This document shows positions 1 to 9,230 of a stretch of 64,000 nt of DNA, one piece after another. The notes below the pieces were generated by a model. The model saw nothing but the letters and a program-made list of their open reading frames with translations. It ran no database searches and was not told the DNA's origin. Every line of letters starts with the position of its first letter. Within the stretch, counting starts at the first letter, position 1. This stretch comes from Flavobacterium sp. MDT1-60 (GTDB lineage Bacteria > Bacteroidota > Bacteroidia > Flavobacteriales > Flavobacteriaceae): assembly GCF_014844035.1 (NCBI RefSeq), contig NZ_CP062159.1, positions 1,426,001-1,490,000 of the forward strand, given 5' to 3'. The translations under genes and the position numbers were made by a program.

Positions 1-1
1 A

Positions 2-625
2 GCTGTTTCTAAAGCAAAGGATGGCTTTATAGTTACATTTGGAGTTGTTCCAACTAAACCTGAAACAGGTTATGGTTATATTGAAGCAAAAGGAGATAAG
101 GTAATTTCTTTTAGAGAGAAACCTAACGAGACAACAGCAAAAGAATTTATTGCAAAAGGAAATTTTTTATGGAACAGCGGAATGTTTTGTTTTAAGGCAA
201 GAGTTTTACTTGATGAATTAAAACAGTTTCAACCAGATGTTTATGAAAAATCTAAAGCAGTTTGGGAATCCAGTAAAAATGGCTTCTTAGATTTAGATTT
301 ATCCCTGGAGATTCCATCAATTAGTATTGACTATGCTGTGATGGAACGTAGTAAAAAGATAAAAGTTGTTCCTGCTTCATTTTCATGGTCTGATTTAGGT
401 TCGTTTGAATCAGTTTATGATTATTTAGTAGCTAAAGGTCATTCGATTGATCAAAATGGTAATATGGTTATTGGCTCTGATATACATACTACTTTTTTAG
501 GCTTAAAAAATACTATTTTTGTGCATACTCCCTCGGCTAATTTGATTTTGCAAAAAGAAAATTCGCAGGATGTAAAAGATATTTATAGTGAATTAGAGAA
601 GCAAAATTCTGACTTATTAAATTAA
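2..625 (+). CDS. manC: Mannose-1-phosphate guanylyltransferase, C-terminal part (truncated by window edge)
   Basis: The frame is open from base 2, so the N-terminal nucleotide-binding loop lies outside the window. The visible part has the family motifs TFGVVPTKPETGYGYIE, FLWNSGMFCFKA and FSWSDLGSFESVYDY, which in this family line the mannose-1-phosphate and metal site. The enzyme makes GDP-mannose from GTP and mannose-1-phosphate in the cytoplasm. There is no fused phosphomannose isomerase domain: the protein stops about 25 residues after the last conserved segment, as in the short Bacteroidota form. The stop is 10 bp before rfbB, so the two are probably co-transcribed. No downstream GDP-mannose-modifying gene is present in this window. 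Confidence 0.85.
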   Translation, partial: AVSKAKDGFIVTFGVVPTKPETGYGYIEAKGDKVISFREKPNETTAKEFIAKGNFLWNSGMFCFKARVLLDELKQFQPDVYEKSKAVWESSKNGFLDLDLSLEIPSISIDYAVMERSKKIKVVPASFSWSDLGSFESVYDYLVAKGHSIDQNGNMVIGSDIHTTFLGLKNTIFVHTPSANLILQKENSQDVKDIYSELEKQNSDLLN

Positions 626-635
626 GAAATTTAAA

Positions 636-1685
636 ATGAAAAAAATACTTATAACAGGAGGTGCTGGTTTTATCGGATCGCACGTGGTAAGACGATTTGT
701 GAGTAAATATCCAGAATATCAAATTTTTAATCTGGATGCACTTACTTATGCTGGAAATTTAGAAAACATTAAAGATATTGAAAATCAACCTAATTATAAT
801 TTTGTAAAAGGAGATATCGTTGATGAGGCTTTTATAAATGAACTTTTCTCGATTCATAATTTTGATGGTGTGCTTCACTTAGCGGCAGAGTCTCATGTTG
901 ATCGCTCAATTGAAGATCCTTTAGCATTTGTAAAAACAAATGTAATAGGAACAATGAATTTATTAAATGCAGCGAAAAATCAATGGAAAGCTAATAATTT
1001 TGAGGGCAAAAGATTTTATCATATTAGCACAGATGAAGTATACGGTTCATTGGGTGCCGAAGGACTTTTTACAGAAACAACTCCTTATGATCCAAATTCA
1101 CCATATTCCGCATCAAAAGCAAGTTCAGACCACTTTGTAAGAGCTTATGGCGAAACTTATGGTTTGCCTTATATTTTGACAAATTGTTCAAACAATTATG
1201 GATCATATCATTTTCCAGAGAAATTGATCCCGCTTTTTATAAATAATATTATCAATAATAAGCCATTGCCGGTATATGGAGATGGAAATTATACGCGTGA
1301 TTGGCTATTTGTCGAAGATCATGCAATTGCTATAGATTTAGTTTTTCATGATGGAAAAAATCATGAAACTTATAATATTGGTGGATTTAATGAATGGAAA
1401 AACATTGATTTGGTTAAATTATTGTGCCAAATTATGGATAAAAAATTAGGAAGAGAAGACGGTACCTCTGCAACCCTTATAACTTATGTAAAAGATAGAC
1501 CTGGGCATGATTTACGGTATGCTATTGACGCTTCAAAAATTAATAGAGAATTAGGTTGGAAGCCTTCTGTTACTTTTGAAGAGGGGCTTGAAAAAACTAT
1601 TAACTGGTATTTGAATAATGAAGATTGGTTGCAAAATGTAACCTCAGGATCTTATAAGGATTATTACCAAAAACAATATTCATAA
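636..1685 (+). CDS. rfbB: dTDP-glucose 4,6-dehydratase (RmlB/RfbB)
   Basis: This 349-residue extended SDR enzyme converts dTDP-glucose to dTDP-4-keto-6-deoxyglucose. It has the NAD-binding TGGAGFIGSH at residues 7-16, the catalytic STDEVYGSLG segment, the YSASKASSDH (YxxxK) motif and the C-terminal RPGHDLRYAID block typical of RmlB. Length is normal for the family. The other rhamnose genes (rfbC, rfbD, rfbA) are 29 kb downstream, so the dTDP-rhamnose set is split. Its product is also the expected substrate for the VioA-like aminotransferase at 37.4 kb, making it a shared supplier for several sugars in this locus. Confidence 0.95.
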   Translation: MKKILITGGAGFIGSHVVRRFVSKYPEYQIFNLDALTYAGNLENIKDIENQPNYNFVKGDIVDEAFINELFSIHNFDGVLHLAAESHVDRSIEDPLAFVKTNVIGTMNLLNAAKNQWKANNFEGKRFYHISTDEVYGSLGAEGLFTETTPYDPNSPYSASKASSDHFVRAYGETYGLPYILTNCSNNYGSYHFPEKLIPLFINNIINNKPLPVYGDGNYTRDWLFVEDHAIAIDLVFHDGKNHETYNIGGFNEWKNIDLVKLLCQIMDKKLGREDGTSATLITYVKDRPGHDLRYAIDASKINRELGWKPSVTFEEGLEKTINWYLNNEDWLQNVTSGSYKDYYQKQYS

Positions 1686-1687
1686 AC

Positions 1688-1704
1688 TAAGTTAAAGTAA
1701 CTTA
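1688..1704. other. Short perfect inverted repeat between rfbB and the exporter gene
   Basis: TAAGTTA-aag-TAACTTA forms two perfect 7-bp arms around a 3-nt spacer, starting 3 bp after the rfbB stop and ending 19 bp before the next start codon. No T-run follows, so it is not a standard intrinsic terminator. It could be a small operator or mRNA hairpin, but AT-rich chance occurrence is possible. Confidence 0.3.
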
Positions 1705-1723
1705 AGGTTAATATATAATTAGT

Positions 1724-2752
1724 ATGAAAAAAACAATATACGTTCTTACCCTCTTTTTTATCTTATTGACATCTTTGAGTATTAATGCTCAAGATATAAT
1801 GAAATCTAAAGATTTAAGTACAGTAAAAGTGGATTATCTTTCAGACGATGATTTAGCAAAAATTAGTGCCCAATTAAAAAATAATAATGCTACAATTGAT
1901 CAGGTAGAATCAATGGTTTTGTCCAAAGGTATGAGTCAGACTGAATTCAATAAGCTTAAAATTAAACTTTCTGAATACGAGAAAAAAAATGTTAAGAATT
2001 CTACAAATGATAAAAGTAATAAACCAAAAATAGAAGAGAAAGATTCGGAGTTTGGAAGAAGGCAGGAAAAAATCAAAAATGAAAAAGTAAAAGATTCTGC
2101 AAATGCATTAATTTTTGGTTCTGAATTATTTGATAACCCAACATTAAATTTTGAACCCGATTTGAAACTGGCAACTCCAATGAATTATGTTTTAGGTCCA
2201 GGAGATGAATTGCAAATTAGCGTTTATGGGGTTCAGGAATATAATGCAAGTGTTCCAGTAAGTGTAGAAGGAAAAATCACAATTGATTATGTTGGACAAA
2301 TAGCAGTATCGGGAATGTCTATTGAAGCTGCTACCCAAAAGATAAAAACTGCCGTAGCGAGGGTTTATAGCACTGTTCGTTCTGGGCAATCACAAGTTAG
2401 TGTTAGTTTAGGTCAAATACGTACCATTAAAGTAACAATTGTCGGAGGTAAACAACCAGGTAATTACTCTATTTCATCTTTGGCGACAGTGTACAATGCG
2501 TTGCATTTAGCAGGTGGGCCTGGGAAAAATGGAAGTTATCGAAATATTGAATTAATTCGGAATAATAAGATTTATAGAAATATTGATATCTATAGATTTT
2601 TGGTAAAGGGAGATCAGTCTGACAATGTTAGCTTAAAAGAAAATGATGTCATTCGAATTCCAGCTTACAGTCAAAGAGTTATAGTTGAAGGCGAAGTTAA
2701 GAGACCAGGTATTTTTGAGATGAAAAAGGAGAGACTTTCTACGATTTATTGA
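1724..2752 (+). CDS. Polysaccharide export protein (Wza/OPX-like, SLBB), N-terminal part of a frameshifted gene
   Basis: A signal peptide (residues 1-22, ending NAQ) precedes a charged linker and a Poly_export domain beginning NYVLGPGDELQISVYG at about residue 155, then a first SLBB domain (VTIVGGKQPGNYSI) and the start of a second (VIVEGEVKRPGIFEM). Such proteins form the outer-membrane or periplasmic channel for polysaccharide export. The frame ends at a TGA at 2750-2752 after the out-of-register tail KKERLSTIY. In the neighbouring frame the same bases read KGETFYDLLNFASGF, the normal SLBB continuation. One A is missing from the A5 tract at 2723-2727. The full product would be about 810 residues, the usual length of flavobacterial SLBB exporters. 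Confidence 0.85.
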   Translation: MKKTIYVLTLFFILLTSLSINAQDIMKSKDLSTVKVDYLSDDDLAKISAQLKNNNATIDQVESMVLSKGMSQTEFNKLKIKLSEYEKKNVKNSTNDKSNKPKIEEKDSEFGRRQEKIKNEKVKDSANALIFGSELFDNPTLNFEPDLKLATPMNYVLGPGDELQISVYGVQEYNASVPVSVEGKITIDYVGQIAVSGMSIEAATQKIKTAVARVYSTVRSGQSQVSVSLGQIRTIKVTIVGGKQPGNYSISSLATVYNALHLAGGPGKNGSYRNIELIRNNKIYRNIDIYRFLVKGDQSDNVSLKENDVIRIPAYSQRVIVEGEVKRPGIFEMKKERLSTIY

Positions 2753-4161
2753 ATTTTGCTTCAGGATTTAATGAATTTGCATATACGGCATCAGTTAATG
2801 TTCTTCAGAAAACAGGTAAGGAATTTAAAGTTCATGATATCAATGAAAGTGAATATGGTAGCTACATGCCACAATCTGGAGATGTCTTTAAAATTACAAA
2901 AATCTTAAATCGATTTGAGAACCGTATCAAAATTGAAGGGGCTGTTTTTAGACCAGATTATTACTCTTATAGTGAAGGAATGAGAATTTCAGATCTTATT
3001 ATAAGAGCTGAAGGACTTAAAGAAGATGCTTACACAAAAAGAGCTAGAATTATTCGTTTAAAAACAGATTTAACAACTGAAATTGTAAATGTTGATTTAA
3101 GTGCTGCATTGTCTGGAGATTTAAATGCTGATGTTGAATTAAAAAGAGAAGATGTTGTTACGGTTTATTCTGTTTTAGACTTCAGGGAGGAATATAAGAT
3201 AACGATTGATGGTGAAGTAAAAAATCCTGGAGAGTATGAGTATTTCGAGAATTTGACTTTAAATGATTTAGTGATACAAGTTGGTGGCTTAACAGGTTCT
3301 GCTTCTAAAAGAGTAGAGATTGCAAGGATGGTGAAATCTGATGCAATAGATGATGCTGATCCAAAACGTATTGAATTAGTTGAACTTGAAATTACAGCTG
3401 ACAATAATGAGCAAATTAAAAATTTTGTTTTAAAACCCTTTGATATTATTAATATTCGAAAAATGGCAGTTTATGAAAAACCACAAATGGTTATAGTAAG
3501 CGGGGCTGTTGGATATCCAGGTAAATATGTCTTGGCTAATAAAAAAGAAACGGTTTATAATGTTGTTATGAGAGCAGGAGGATTAACATCAATAGCTAAT
3601 TTAGACGGGATGAAAATTAAGAGACCAATTAAAAAAGAGCAAATTGAAAAGATTGAAAGTATTGATTTGAATTTGTCAAAGAATGATACTTTGAAAGAAA
3701 AATTAACTAAAAAGTTAAAAGAAGATCTTAAATACGCAACTATTCCGGTTAACTGGGGGAAAATTGTAAAAGATAAAAACCATTACTCAAATGTAACTTT
3801 ATTCCCGGGCGACGAAATCGAAGTGGCAGTGTATAATGAAGGAGTCAAAGTAACCGGTAATGTGTTGTTAACTTCAGAAATTCCTTATAGAAACGGAAAG
3901 GGATTTAAGTATTATTTAAATGCTGTTGGAGGTGTTGATAACAAAGGATGGAAGAAAAAATCATACATAATCTATCCAAATGGTAAAGCGGCTGTAACTA
4001 GTTCATTTTTGTTTTTTAGATCGTATCCAAAAGTCGAGCCAGATTCTCAAATTGTGGTGCCAGAAAAGCCTGAAACTAAAAAAATGTCTGCTGGGGAGTG
4101 GGTTGGAATTGGTAGTGTAATTTCAAGCTTAGCTTTATTAATTGTTACAGCGTTTAAATAA
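2749..4161 (+). CDS. Polysaccharide export protein (SLBB), C-terminal part of the frameshifted gene
   Basis: This is the continuation of the preceding frame. It is open from about 2725 and has a possible TTG restart at 2749 (LNFASGF). It carries repeated SLBB units with motifs such as KIEGAVFRPDYYSY, ITIDGEVKNPGEYEY, VIVSGAVGYPGKYV and VKVTGNVLLTSEI, then a C-terminal hydrophobic helix (VISSLALLIVTAF) seen at the end of Bacteroidota exporters of this type. It has no signal peptide of its own, so translated alone it would not reach the periplasm. Unless the A-tract indel is a sequence error or is bypassed on the ribosome, the exporter is inactive. It is followed by the Wzz-like gene 7 bp downstream. 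Confidence 0.8.
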   Translation: MNFASGFNEFAYTASVNVLQKTGKEFKVHDINESEYGSYMPQSGDVFKITKILNRFENRIKIEGAVFRPDYYSYSEGMRISDLIIRAEGLKEDAYTKRARIIRLKTDLTTEIVNVDLSAALSGDLNADVELKREDVVTVYSVLDFREEYKITIDGEVKNPGEYEYFENLTLNDLVIQVGGLTGSASKRVEIARMVKSDAIDDADPKRIELVELEITADNNEQIKNFVLKPFDIINIRKMAVYEKPQMVIVSGAVGYPGKYVLANKKETVYNVVMRAGGLTSIANLDGMKIKRPIKKEQIEKIESIDLNLSKNDTLKEKLTKKLKEDLKYATIPVNWGKIVKDKNHYSNVTLFPGDEIEVAVYNEGVKVTGNVLLTSEIPYRNGKGFKYYLNAVGGVDNKGWKKKSYIIYPNGKAAVTSSFLFFRSYPKVEPDSQIVVPEKPETKKMSAGEWVGIGSVISSLALLIVTAFK

Positions 4162-4168
4162 AAAATTA

Positions 4169-5245
4169 ATGGAGAATAAACTAAATAACAATGGAAATGA
4201 TGAAATTTCCTTAAAGGAATTTATTCAAAAAATAGTTGAATGGTATAAGTATTTATTTTCTAAATGGAAAATAATTGTAATAGCTGGATTCATTGGTGCA
4301 GTTTTAGGACTAAGTTACTCTCTTATTAAGAAACCAATTTATGCTGCAACATTAACTTTTGCTTTAGAAGATGAAAAAGGTGGAGGAGGCTTAGGTGGTG
4401 CATTGGGTTTAGCAAGTTCATTTGGTTTTGATTTAGGAGGGAGTGGAGGTGGAATTTTTACAGGCTCAAACTTGACTGAATTATTTAAATCAAGAGCAAT
4501 GGTTCAAAAAACATTATTATCTCCAGTTACTGTAAATGGGAAAACAGTTTCTTTAGCCGAAATGTATATTCAAAATAATGAATGGAGAGAAAAATGGAAT
4601 AGTAATCCTAAATTTGCTTCTTTACAGTTTTTGCCGAATTCTAATAGTGAGAAATTTACAAGAGTGCAAGATAGTGTTTTGGGTGTTATGTATGAGGATC
4701 TTTCAAAAGGCGGGCTTTCTGTAGCTCAGAAAGATAAAAAGGTTTCTATCATTAGCATTGATGTTTCTTCAACAAATGAAGCATTTGCAAAATACTTTTG
4801 TGAAGCTCTGGCTAGACAAGTGGGAAAGTTTTATGTTGCCACAAAAAGTAAAAAAGCCAGAATAAATATGGATATTTTGGAGCGTCAGGTTGATTCTGTT
4901 AGAAGAGAACTTAACGGTGCTATTACGGGTGTAGCAGTTGCAAATGATAATACTTTTAATTTAAATCCGGCTCTAAATGTTCGACGCGCTCCTTCAGCAA
5001 GGAGACAGGTTGATGTACAGGCTAATACGGCGATTTTGACCGAATTAGTCAAGCAATCTGAATTAGCTAAGGTAACTTTACGAAAAGAAACACCCTTAAT
5101 TCAAGTAATAGACAAGCCTATTTTACCTCTAAAGAAAGAACGTTTAGGAAAATTAAAAGGAATATTGTCGGGCGGGATTTTAGCAGGTTTCTTAATGTCG
5201 TTTTATTTAATAAGTCGTCGGCTATTTAAATTAGTTTCAGAATAA
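4169..5245 (+). CDS. Chain-length determinant / Wzz-like inner-membrane protein
   Basis: A 358-residue protein with one transmembrane helix at about residues 33-53, a Gly-rich segment at about 71-100, a periplasmic region with a helical stretch, and a C-terminal helix (GGILAGFLMSFYLI) ending in a short basic tail. This is the Wzz/PCP topology, without a C-terminal tyrosine kinase domain. It should control glycan chain length with the Wzy polymerase and the SLBB exporter upstream. I chose ATG 4169 (MENKLNNNG), which follows the exporter stop by 7 bp. A start at 4142 would add nine residues read from within the exporter gene and looks less likely. Confidence 0.85.
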   Translation: MENKLNNNGNDEISLKEFIQKIVEWYKYLFSKWKIIVIAGFIGAVLGLSYSLIKKPIYAATLTFALEDEKGGGGLGGALGLASSFGFDLGGSGGGIFTGSNLTELFKSRAMVQKTLLSPVTVNGKTVSLAEMYIQNNEWREKWNSNPKFASLQFLPNSNSEKFTRVQDSVLGVMYEDLSKGGLSVAQKDKKVSIISIDVSSTNEAFAKYFCEALARQVGKFYVATKSKKARINMDILERQVDSVRRELNGAITGVAVANDNTFNLNPALNVRRAPSARRQVDVQANTAILTELVKQSELAKVTLRKETPLIQVIDKPILPLKKERLGKLKGILSGGILAGFLMSFYLISRRLFKLVSE

Positions 5246-5262
5246 TAATTTAATTTCTTATA

Positions 5263-6450
5263 ATGAACATTATAAAATTAATTGGAAGGAATGAAGAAAT
5301 ATTTGAAAGAGATATTTTAGCTCATGAAAAAGTGCTATCAGAAATTATAAATAAGTCTTCCTTTTTAGTCATAGGTGGTGCGGGTTCTATTGGCCAGGCT
5401 GTTACTAAAGAAATATTTAAGAGAAATCCGGTAAAATTGCACGTTGTTGACATTAGTGAAAATAATATGGTGGAGTTGGTTCGTGATTTGCGAAGTTCTT
5501 ACGGTTATATTGATGGCGATTTTCAAACTTTTGCTTTAGATATAGGTTCCGTTGAGTATGATGCTTTTATTAATTCTGATGGTAAATATGATTATGTACT
5601 GAATCTCTCTGCTTTAAAACATGTTCGCAGTGAAAAAGACCCTTTTACTTTAATGCGAATGATTGATGTTAATGTTTTTAATACAGAAAAAACATTAAAG
5701 CAATCCATTGAAAATGGAACTAAAAAATATTTTTGTGTCTCGACAGATAAAGCCGCTAATCCTGTAAATATGATGGGAGCCTCAAAGAGGATTATGGAAA
5801 TGTACTTAATGCGAAAAAGTCTGGAAATTAACATTTCAACTGCTCGTTTTGCTAATGTTGCTTTTTCAGACGGATCATTGTTACATGGGTTTAATCAGAG
5901 AATTATAAAAAAACAACCTATTGTTGCTCCGAATGATATTAAAAGATATTTTGTTACACCAAAAGAATCTGGAGAACTTTGCTTGATGTCTTGTGTTTTT
6001 GGAGAAAACAGGGATGTTTTTTTTCCTAAATTAAGTGAGAGCTTACATTTAATCTCATTTGCGGATATTGCTGTAAAGTATTTAGCTGAAATAGGATATC
6101 AACCTTTTTTGTGTAAAACAGAAGACGAGGCGAGAGATAAAGCGGAGGATTTGATTGCACAAAAAAAATGGCCATGTTTATTTACAGCTAGTGACACAAC
6201 GGGTGAAAAAGATTTTGAAGAATTTTTTACTGCTAACGAAGTTCTCGATATGGAACGTTTTGAAAACTTTGGAGTGATTAAAAATGGAGCTAATTTTGAT
6301 CAATCTAAATTAGCAAGTTTTACAAATGAAATAAATCAATTGAAATTAAATAAAATTTGGAATAAAGAAGAGATTGTAGATTTATTTCATCTAATGATAC
6401 CTAATTTTGGACATAAAGAAACAGGTAAATATTTAGATTCAAAAATGTAA
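5263..6450 (+). CDS. legB: NDP-GlcNAc 4,6-dehydratase of the legionaminic acid pathway (LegB-like)
   Basis: A 395-residue soluble SDR of the PglF/FlaA1 group with the Rossmann loop VIGGAGSIGQAV and the active-site block STDKAANPVNMMGASKR, where the usual YxxxK tyrosine is replaced by Met as in this family. It should convert UDP- or GDP-GlcNAc to the 4-keto-6-deoxy sugar, the first committed step to legionaminic acid. It has a 35-residue N-terminal extension and an acidic C-terminal region absent from short PseB enzymes. It is followed by the aminotransferase 2 bp downstream. The nearby PtmE suggests a GDP-linked substrate as in Campylobacter jejuni; that is inference. Confidence 0.8.
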   Translation: MNIIKLIGRNEEIFERDILAHEKVLSEIINKSSFLVIGGAGSIGQAVTKEIFKRNPVKLHVVDISENNMVELVRDLRSSYGYIDGDFQTFALDIGSVEYDAFINSDGKYDYVLNLSALKHVRSEKDPFTLMRMIDVNVFNTEKTLKQSIENGTKKYFCVSTDKAANPVNMMGASKRIMEMYLMRKSLEINISTARFANVAFSDGSLLHGFNQRIIKKQPIVAPNDIKRYFVTPKESGELCLMSCVFGENRDVFFPKLSESLHLISFADIAVKYLAEIGYQPFLCKTEDEARDKAEDLIAQKKWPCLFTASDTTGEKDFEEFFTANEVLDMERFENFGVIKNGANFDQSKLASFTNEINQLKLNKIWNKEEIVDLFHLMIPNFGHKETGKYLDSKM

Positions 6451-6452
6451 TT

Positions 6453-7595
6453 ATGGATGCTATTAACTCAGCAATATCTTTTATAAAAGAGCAGTATAAA
6501 ACAAATGAATTTATACCTCTACATATTCCTCATTTTGGAGGTAATGAAAAAAAATACCTAATAGAAACTATTGACTCTACTTTTGTCTCTTCTGTAGGTG
6601 CATACGTGGATCAATTTGAACTAATGATGCAAACTATTACAGAGACCAAAAAAGCAGTTGCTGTTGTTAATGGTACAGCTGGAATTCAAGTTGCTTTGCG
6701 TTTGATAGGTGTAAAAGCTGGAGATGAAGTGTTAACTCAAGCATTAACTTTTGTTGCGACGGCGAACGCCATTGCATATCAAAATGCCACGCCTATTTTT
6801 TTAGATGTTGATTTAGATACGATGGGGCTTTCTCCTAAAGCAGTAGCTGTTTTTTTAGAAGAATTTGGTGACTTGCGTGAAGATGGTTGTTATAATAAAA
6901 AAACCGGAAAGAGAATTGGTGCATGTTTACCAATGCATACTTTTGGATTTCCTGTACATTTAGAAGAATTAATCAAAGTTTGTGATGCTTGGAAAATTCC
7001 ATTACTTGAAGATGCTGCTGAATCCTTGGGTAGTGAATATAGAGGAAGACCAACTGGTAGTTTTGGAAAACTTGCTGCTTTTTCATTTAATGGTAATAAA
7101 ATTGTAACATGCGGTGGTGGTGGAGCCATCGTTACAAATGATTTGAAATTAGGAGAAAAAGGGAAATATTTAACTACAACAGCGAAAATCCCACATCAAT
7201 ATGAATATGTCCATGATGAAATGGGATATAATTTTAGAATGCCTAATCTAAATGCAGCTCTTGCATGTGCACAATTAGAGCAATTAAATAAGTTTTTAGA
7301 TAATAAAAGAGAATTAGCTCAAGATTATAAAGTTTTTTTTGAGACTAATGGAATAAAATTTAGAACAGAAACGCCAGGAACTAAAGCAAATTATTGGCTA
7401 ATGTGTGTAGAATTAGAAAATAAAGGCGAAAGGGATTTGTTTTTAAAAACAACAAACTCAAATGCAGTAATGACTCGACCTATTTGGCAATTGATGTATC
7501 GTTTGCCAATGTATGAGAATTGTCAGAAAGACAAACAGATCAACGCTGAATTTCTAGAAGAACGAATCGTAAATATACCAAGTAGTGTTAGATAA
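6453..7595 (+). CDS. legC: Aminotransferase of the legionaminic acid pathway (LegC-like, DegT family)
   Basis: A 380-residue PLP-dependent sugar aminotransferase of the DegT/DnrJ/EryC1/StrS family. It starts with the LegC-style substrate segment FIPLHIPHFGGNEKKYL and has the cofactor-binding EDAAESLGSEYRGRPTG and the Schiff-base lysine in FSFNGNKIVTCGGGGAIV. It would place an amino group at C4 of the LegB product using glutamate. An insertion around DGCYNKKTGKRIG is typical of LegC. The gene begins 2 bp after legB and its end overlaps the next gene by 11 bp, indicating translational coupling. Confidence 0.85.
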   Translation: MDAINSAISFIKEQYKTNEFIPLHIPHFGGNEKKYLIETIDSTFVSSVGAYVDQFELMMQTITETKKAVAVVNGTAGIQVALRLIGVKAGDEVLTQALTFVATANAIAYQNATPIFLDVDLDTMGLSPKAVAVFLEEFGDLREDGCYNKKTGKRIGACLPMHTFGFPVHLEELIKVCDAWKIPLLEDAAESLGSEYRGRPTGSFGKLAAFSFNGNKIVTCGGGGAIVTNDLKLGEKGKYLTTTAKIPHQYEYVHDEMGYNFRMPNLNAALACAQLEQLNKFLDNKRELAQDYKVFFETNGIKFRTETPGTKANYWLMCVELENKGERDLFLKTTNSNAVMTRPIWQLMYRLPMYENCQKDKQINAEFLEERIVNIPSSVR

Positions 7596-8208
7596 ATCTG
7601 TAATTCTTGTCGGATATTCCGGACATTCTTATGTTGTTATAGAAACTGCTTTGGAAAATGGTTTTACAATAGTTGGTTATTCTGATAAGGATAAGATAAA
7701 CGTTAATCCATACAATTTAACATATTTAGGTTTTGAAAAAAGTAAAGATTTTATGGGCTGGGACTATAACGCTTCTTTTGTGTTAGGGGTAGGAGATAAT
7801 AAGTTAAGACAAATTATTGCCAATTTTATCGAAAGTGAAGGGAAAAAAGTGGAAACTTTAGTACACAAAACTGCTAATATATCCAAAAGTGTTTCTTTAG
7901 GAAGCGGGATTTTTATTAATAAAAATGTTGTTGTTAATGCTCTTACAGTAGTTGGGAAAAATGTAATTTTAAACACAGGTTGTATTATTGAACATGAATG
8001 TGTTTTGCAAGATTCTGTTCATATAGCACCAGGAGCAGTTTTAGCTGGAAATGTTAGTATTGGTGAAAGGAGTTTTATAGGAGCTAACGCTGTAATTAAA
8101 CAAGGTGTCAATATAGGCAAGGACGTAATAGTAGGTGCCGGATCTGTTATTATTATGAATATTCCAGATGGAAAAAAAGTTGTTGGAAATCCAGGCAGAA
8201 TAATATAA
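7585..8208 (+). CDS. legH: Sugar N-acetyltransferase (LegH / NeuD / PglD family)
   Basis: A 207-residue protein with an N-terminal Rossmann-like sugar-binding segment (VILVGYSGHSYVVIETA) and a C-terminal left-handed beta-helix of hexapeptide repeats ending GAGSVIIMNIPDGKKVVGNPGR. In the pathway it would acetylate the 4-amino sugar made by LegC, using acetyl-CoA. The start is a GTG at 7585 inside the end of legC; no ATG fits better because the conserved N-terminus begins immediately. NeuD-type O-acetylation of the finished acid is an alternative, but the position between legC and legI favours LegH. Confidence 0.75.
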   Translation: MLDKSVILVGYSGHSYVVIETALENGFTIVGYSDKDKINVNPYNLTYLGFEKSKDFMGWDYNASFVLGVGDNKLRQIIANFIESEGKKVETLVHKTANISKSVSLGSGIFINKNVVVNALTVVGKNVILNTGCIIEHECVLQDSVHIAPGAVLAGNVSIGERSFIGANAVIKQGVNIGKDVIVGAGSVIIMNIPDGKKVVGNPGRII

Positions 8209-8210
8209 AT

Positions 8211-9230
8211 ATGAGTAAGGTAATTATTATAGCAGAAGCAGGCGTAAATCATAATGGTGATATTGGGATGGCAAAAAGATTGATTGATGCTGCCGTTGAT
8301 GCTGGTGTCGATTATGTGAAATTTCAAACATTTAAGGCTGACAATTTAGTAAGCAAGGAAGCTAAAAAGGCTACATATCAAAGCGTAAATATTAATGATG
8401 GCGATGATTCTCAATATACAATGTTGAAGAATTTGGAGTTAAGTCATGAAAATCATTTAGAATTAATGTCCTACTGCTCTGAAAAAAATATTAAATTCTT
8501 TTCTACTGCATTTGATATGGAAGGTATAAAATATTTAAATGATTTAGGATTATCTTTTTTTAAAATTCCAAGTGGAGAGATTACTAATTATCCTTACTTA
8601 AAAGCTGTAGCTTTATATAAAAAGCCAGTTATCATGTCTACTGGAATGTGCTCTGAAAAAGAAATCGAAAATGCTTTGGATGTACTGATTAAGTTTGGAT
8701 TAAAAAAAGAAATGATTTCAATCCTACATTGCAATACAGAATATCCAACTCCAATTAAAGATGTTAATCTCAAAGCAATGTTAACGATAAAAGAGAAATT
8801 TGAGACTCAAATCGGATATTCAGATCATACCTTGGGTATTGAAGTTCCCATTGCAGCAGTTGCTTTGGGTGCACAAATTATAGAAAAACATTTTACTTTA
8901 GATAGAACTTTGCCAGGACCAGATCATGTCGCTTCATTGGAACCGGCTGAATTAAAGGAAATGGTAAAGGCAATTCGTAATATTGAGTTAGCTATAAGTG
9001 GGGTTGGAGAAAAGGTACCAAGTGAGAGTGAAAAAAAGAATATCTCTATAGCAAGGAAAAGCCTCCATCTTAATAAAGATTTACAAAAGGGGCATGTTAT
9101 AACTGAGGATGATCTTATTCCATTACGACCTGGAGATGGAATCTCTCCAATGGAATGGGAAAATATTATTGGAAAAATATTAATTACTGATAAAATAAAA
9201 TTTGATAAACTTTTACTTTCTGATATTTAA
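8211..9230 (+). CDS. legI: Legionaminic acid synthase (LegI; NeuB family)
   Basis: A 339-residue synthase that condenses the 2,4-diacetamido hexose with phosphoenolpyruvate to give the nine-carbon acid. It has the TIM-barrel opening IAEAGVNHNGD, the HCNTEYPTP motif, both metal-ligand histidines (GYSDHTLG and IEKHFTLDRTLPGPDH), and a C-terminal SAF/antifreeze-like domain from about residue 285 (IARKSLHLNKDLQKG...LRPGDGI). All these are complete, unlike the divergent paralogue at 54.6 kb. It starts 2 bp after legH, and its stop overlaps the start of the epimerase gene. Confidence 0.9.
   Translation: MSKVIIIAEAGVNHNGDIGMAKRLIDAAVDAGVDYVKFQTFKADNLVSKEAKKATYQSVNINDGDDSQYTMLKNLELSHENHLELMSYCSEKNIKFFSTAFDMEGIKYLNDLGLSFFKIPSGEITNYPYLKAVALYKKPVIMSTGMCSEKEIENALDVLIKFGLKKEMISILHCNTEYPTPIKDVNLKAMLTIKEKFETQIGYSDHTLGIEVPIAAVALGAQIIEKHFTLDRTLPGPDHVASLEPAELKEMVKAIRNIELAISGVGEKVPSESEKKNISIARKSLHLNKDLQKGHVITEDDLIPLRPGDGISPMEWENIIGKILITDKIKFDKLLLSDI

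Noticed and set aside
2720..2730. Programmed -1 frameshift like dnaX at the exporter gene
   Set aside because: The heptamer is G AAA AAG rather than A AAA AAG and I see no clear stimulatory stem; kept only as a minor option.
5263..9230. Pseudaminic acid pathway
   Set aside because: A NeuC/LegG-type epimerase and PtmE are present while PseG- and PseH-like genes are absent, favouring legionaminic acid.
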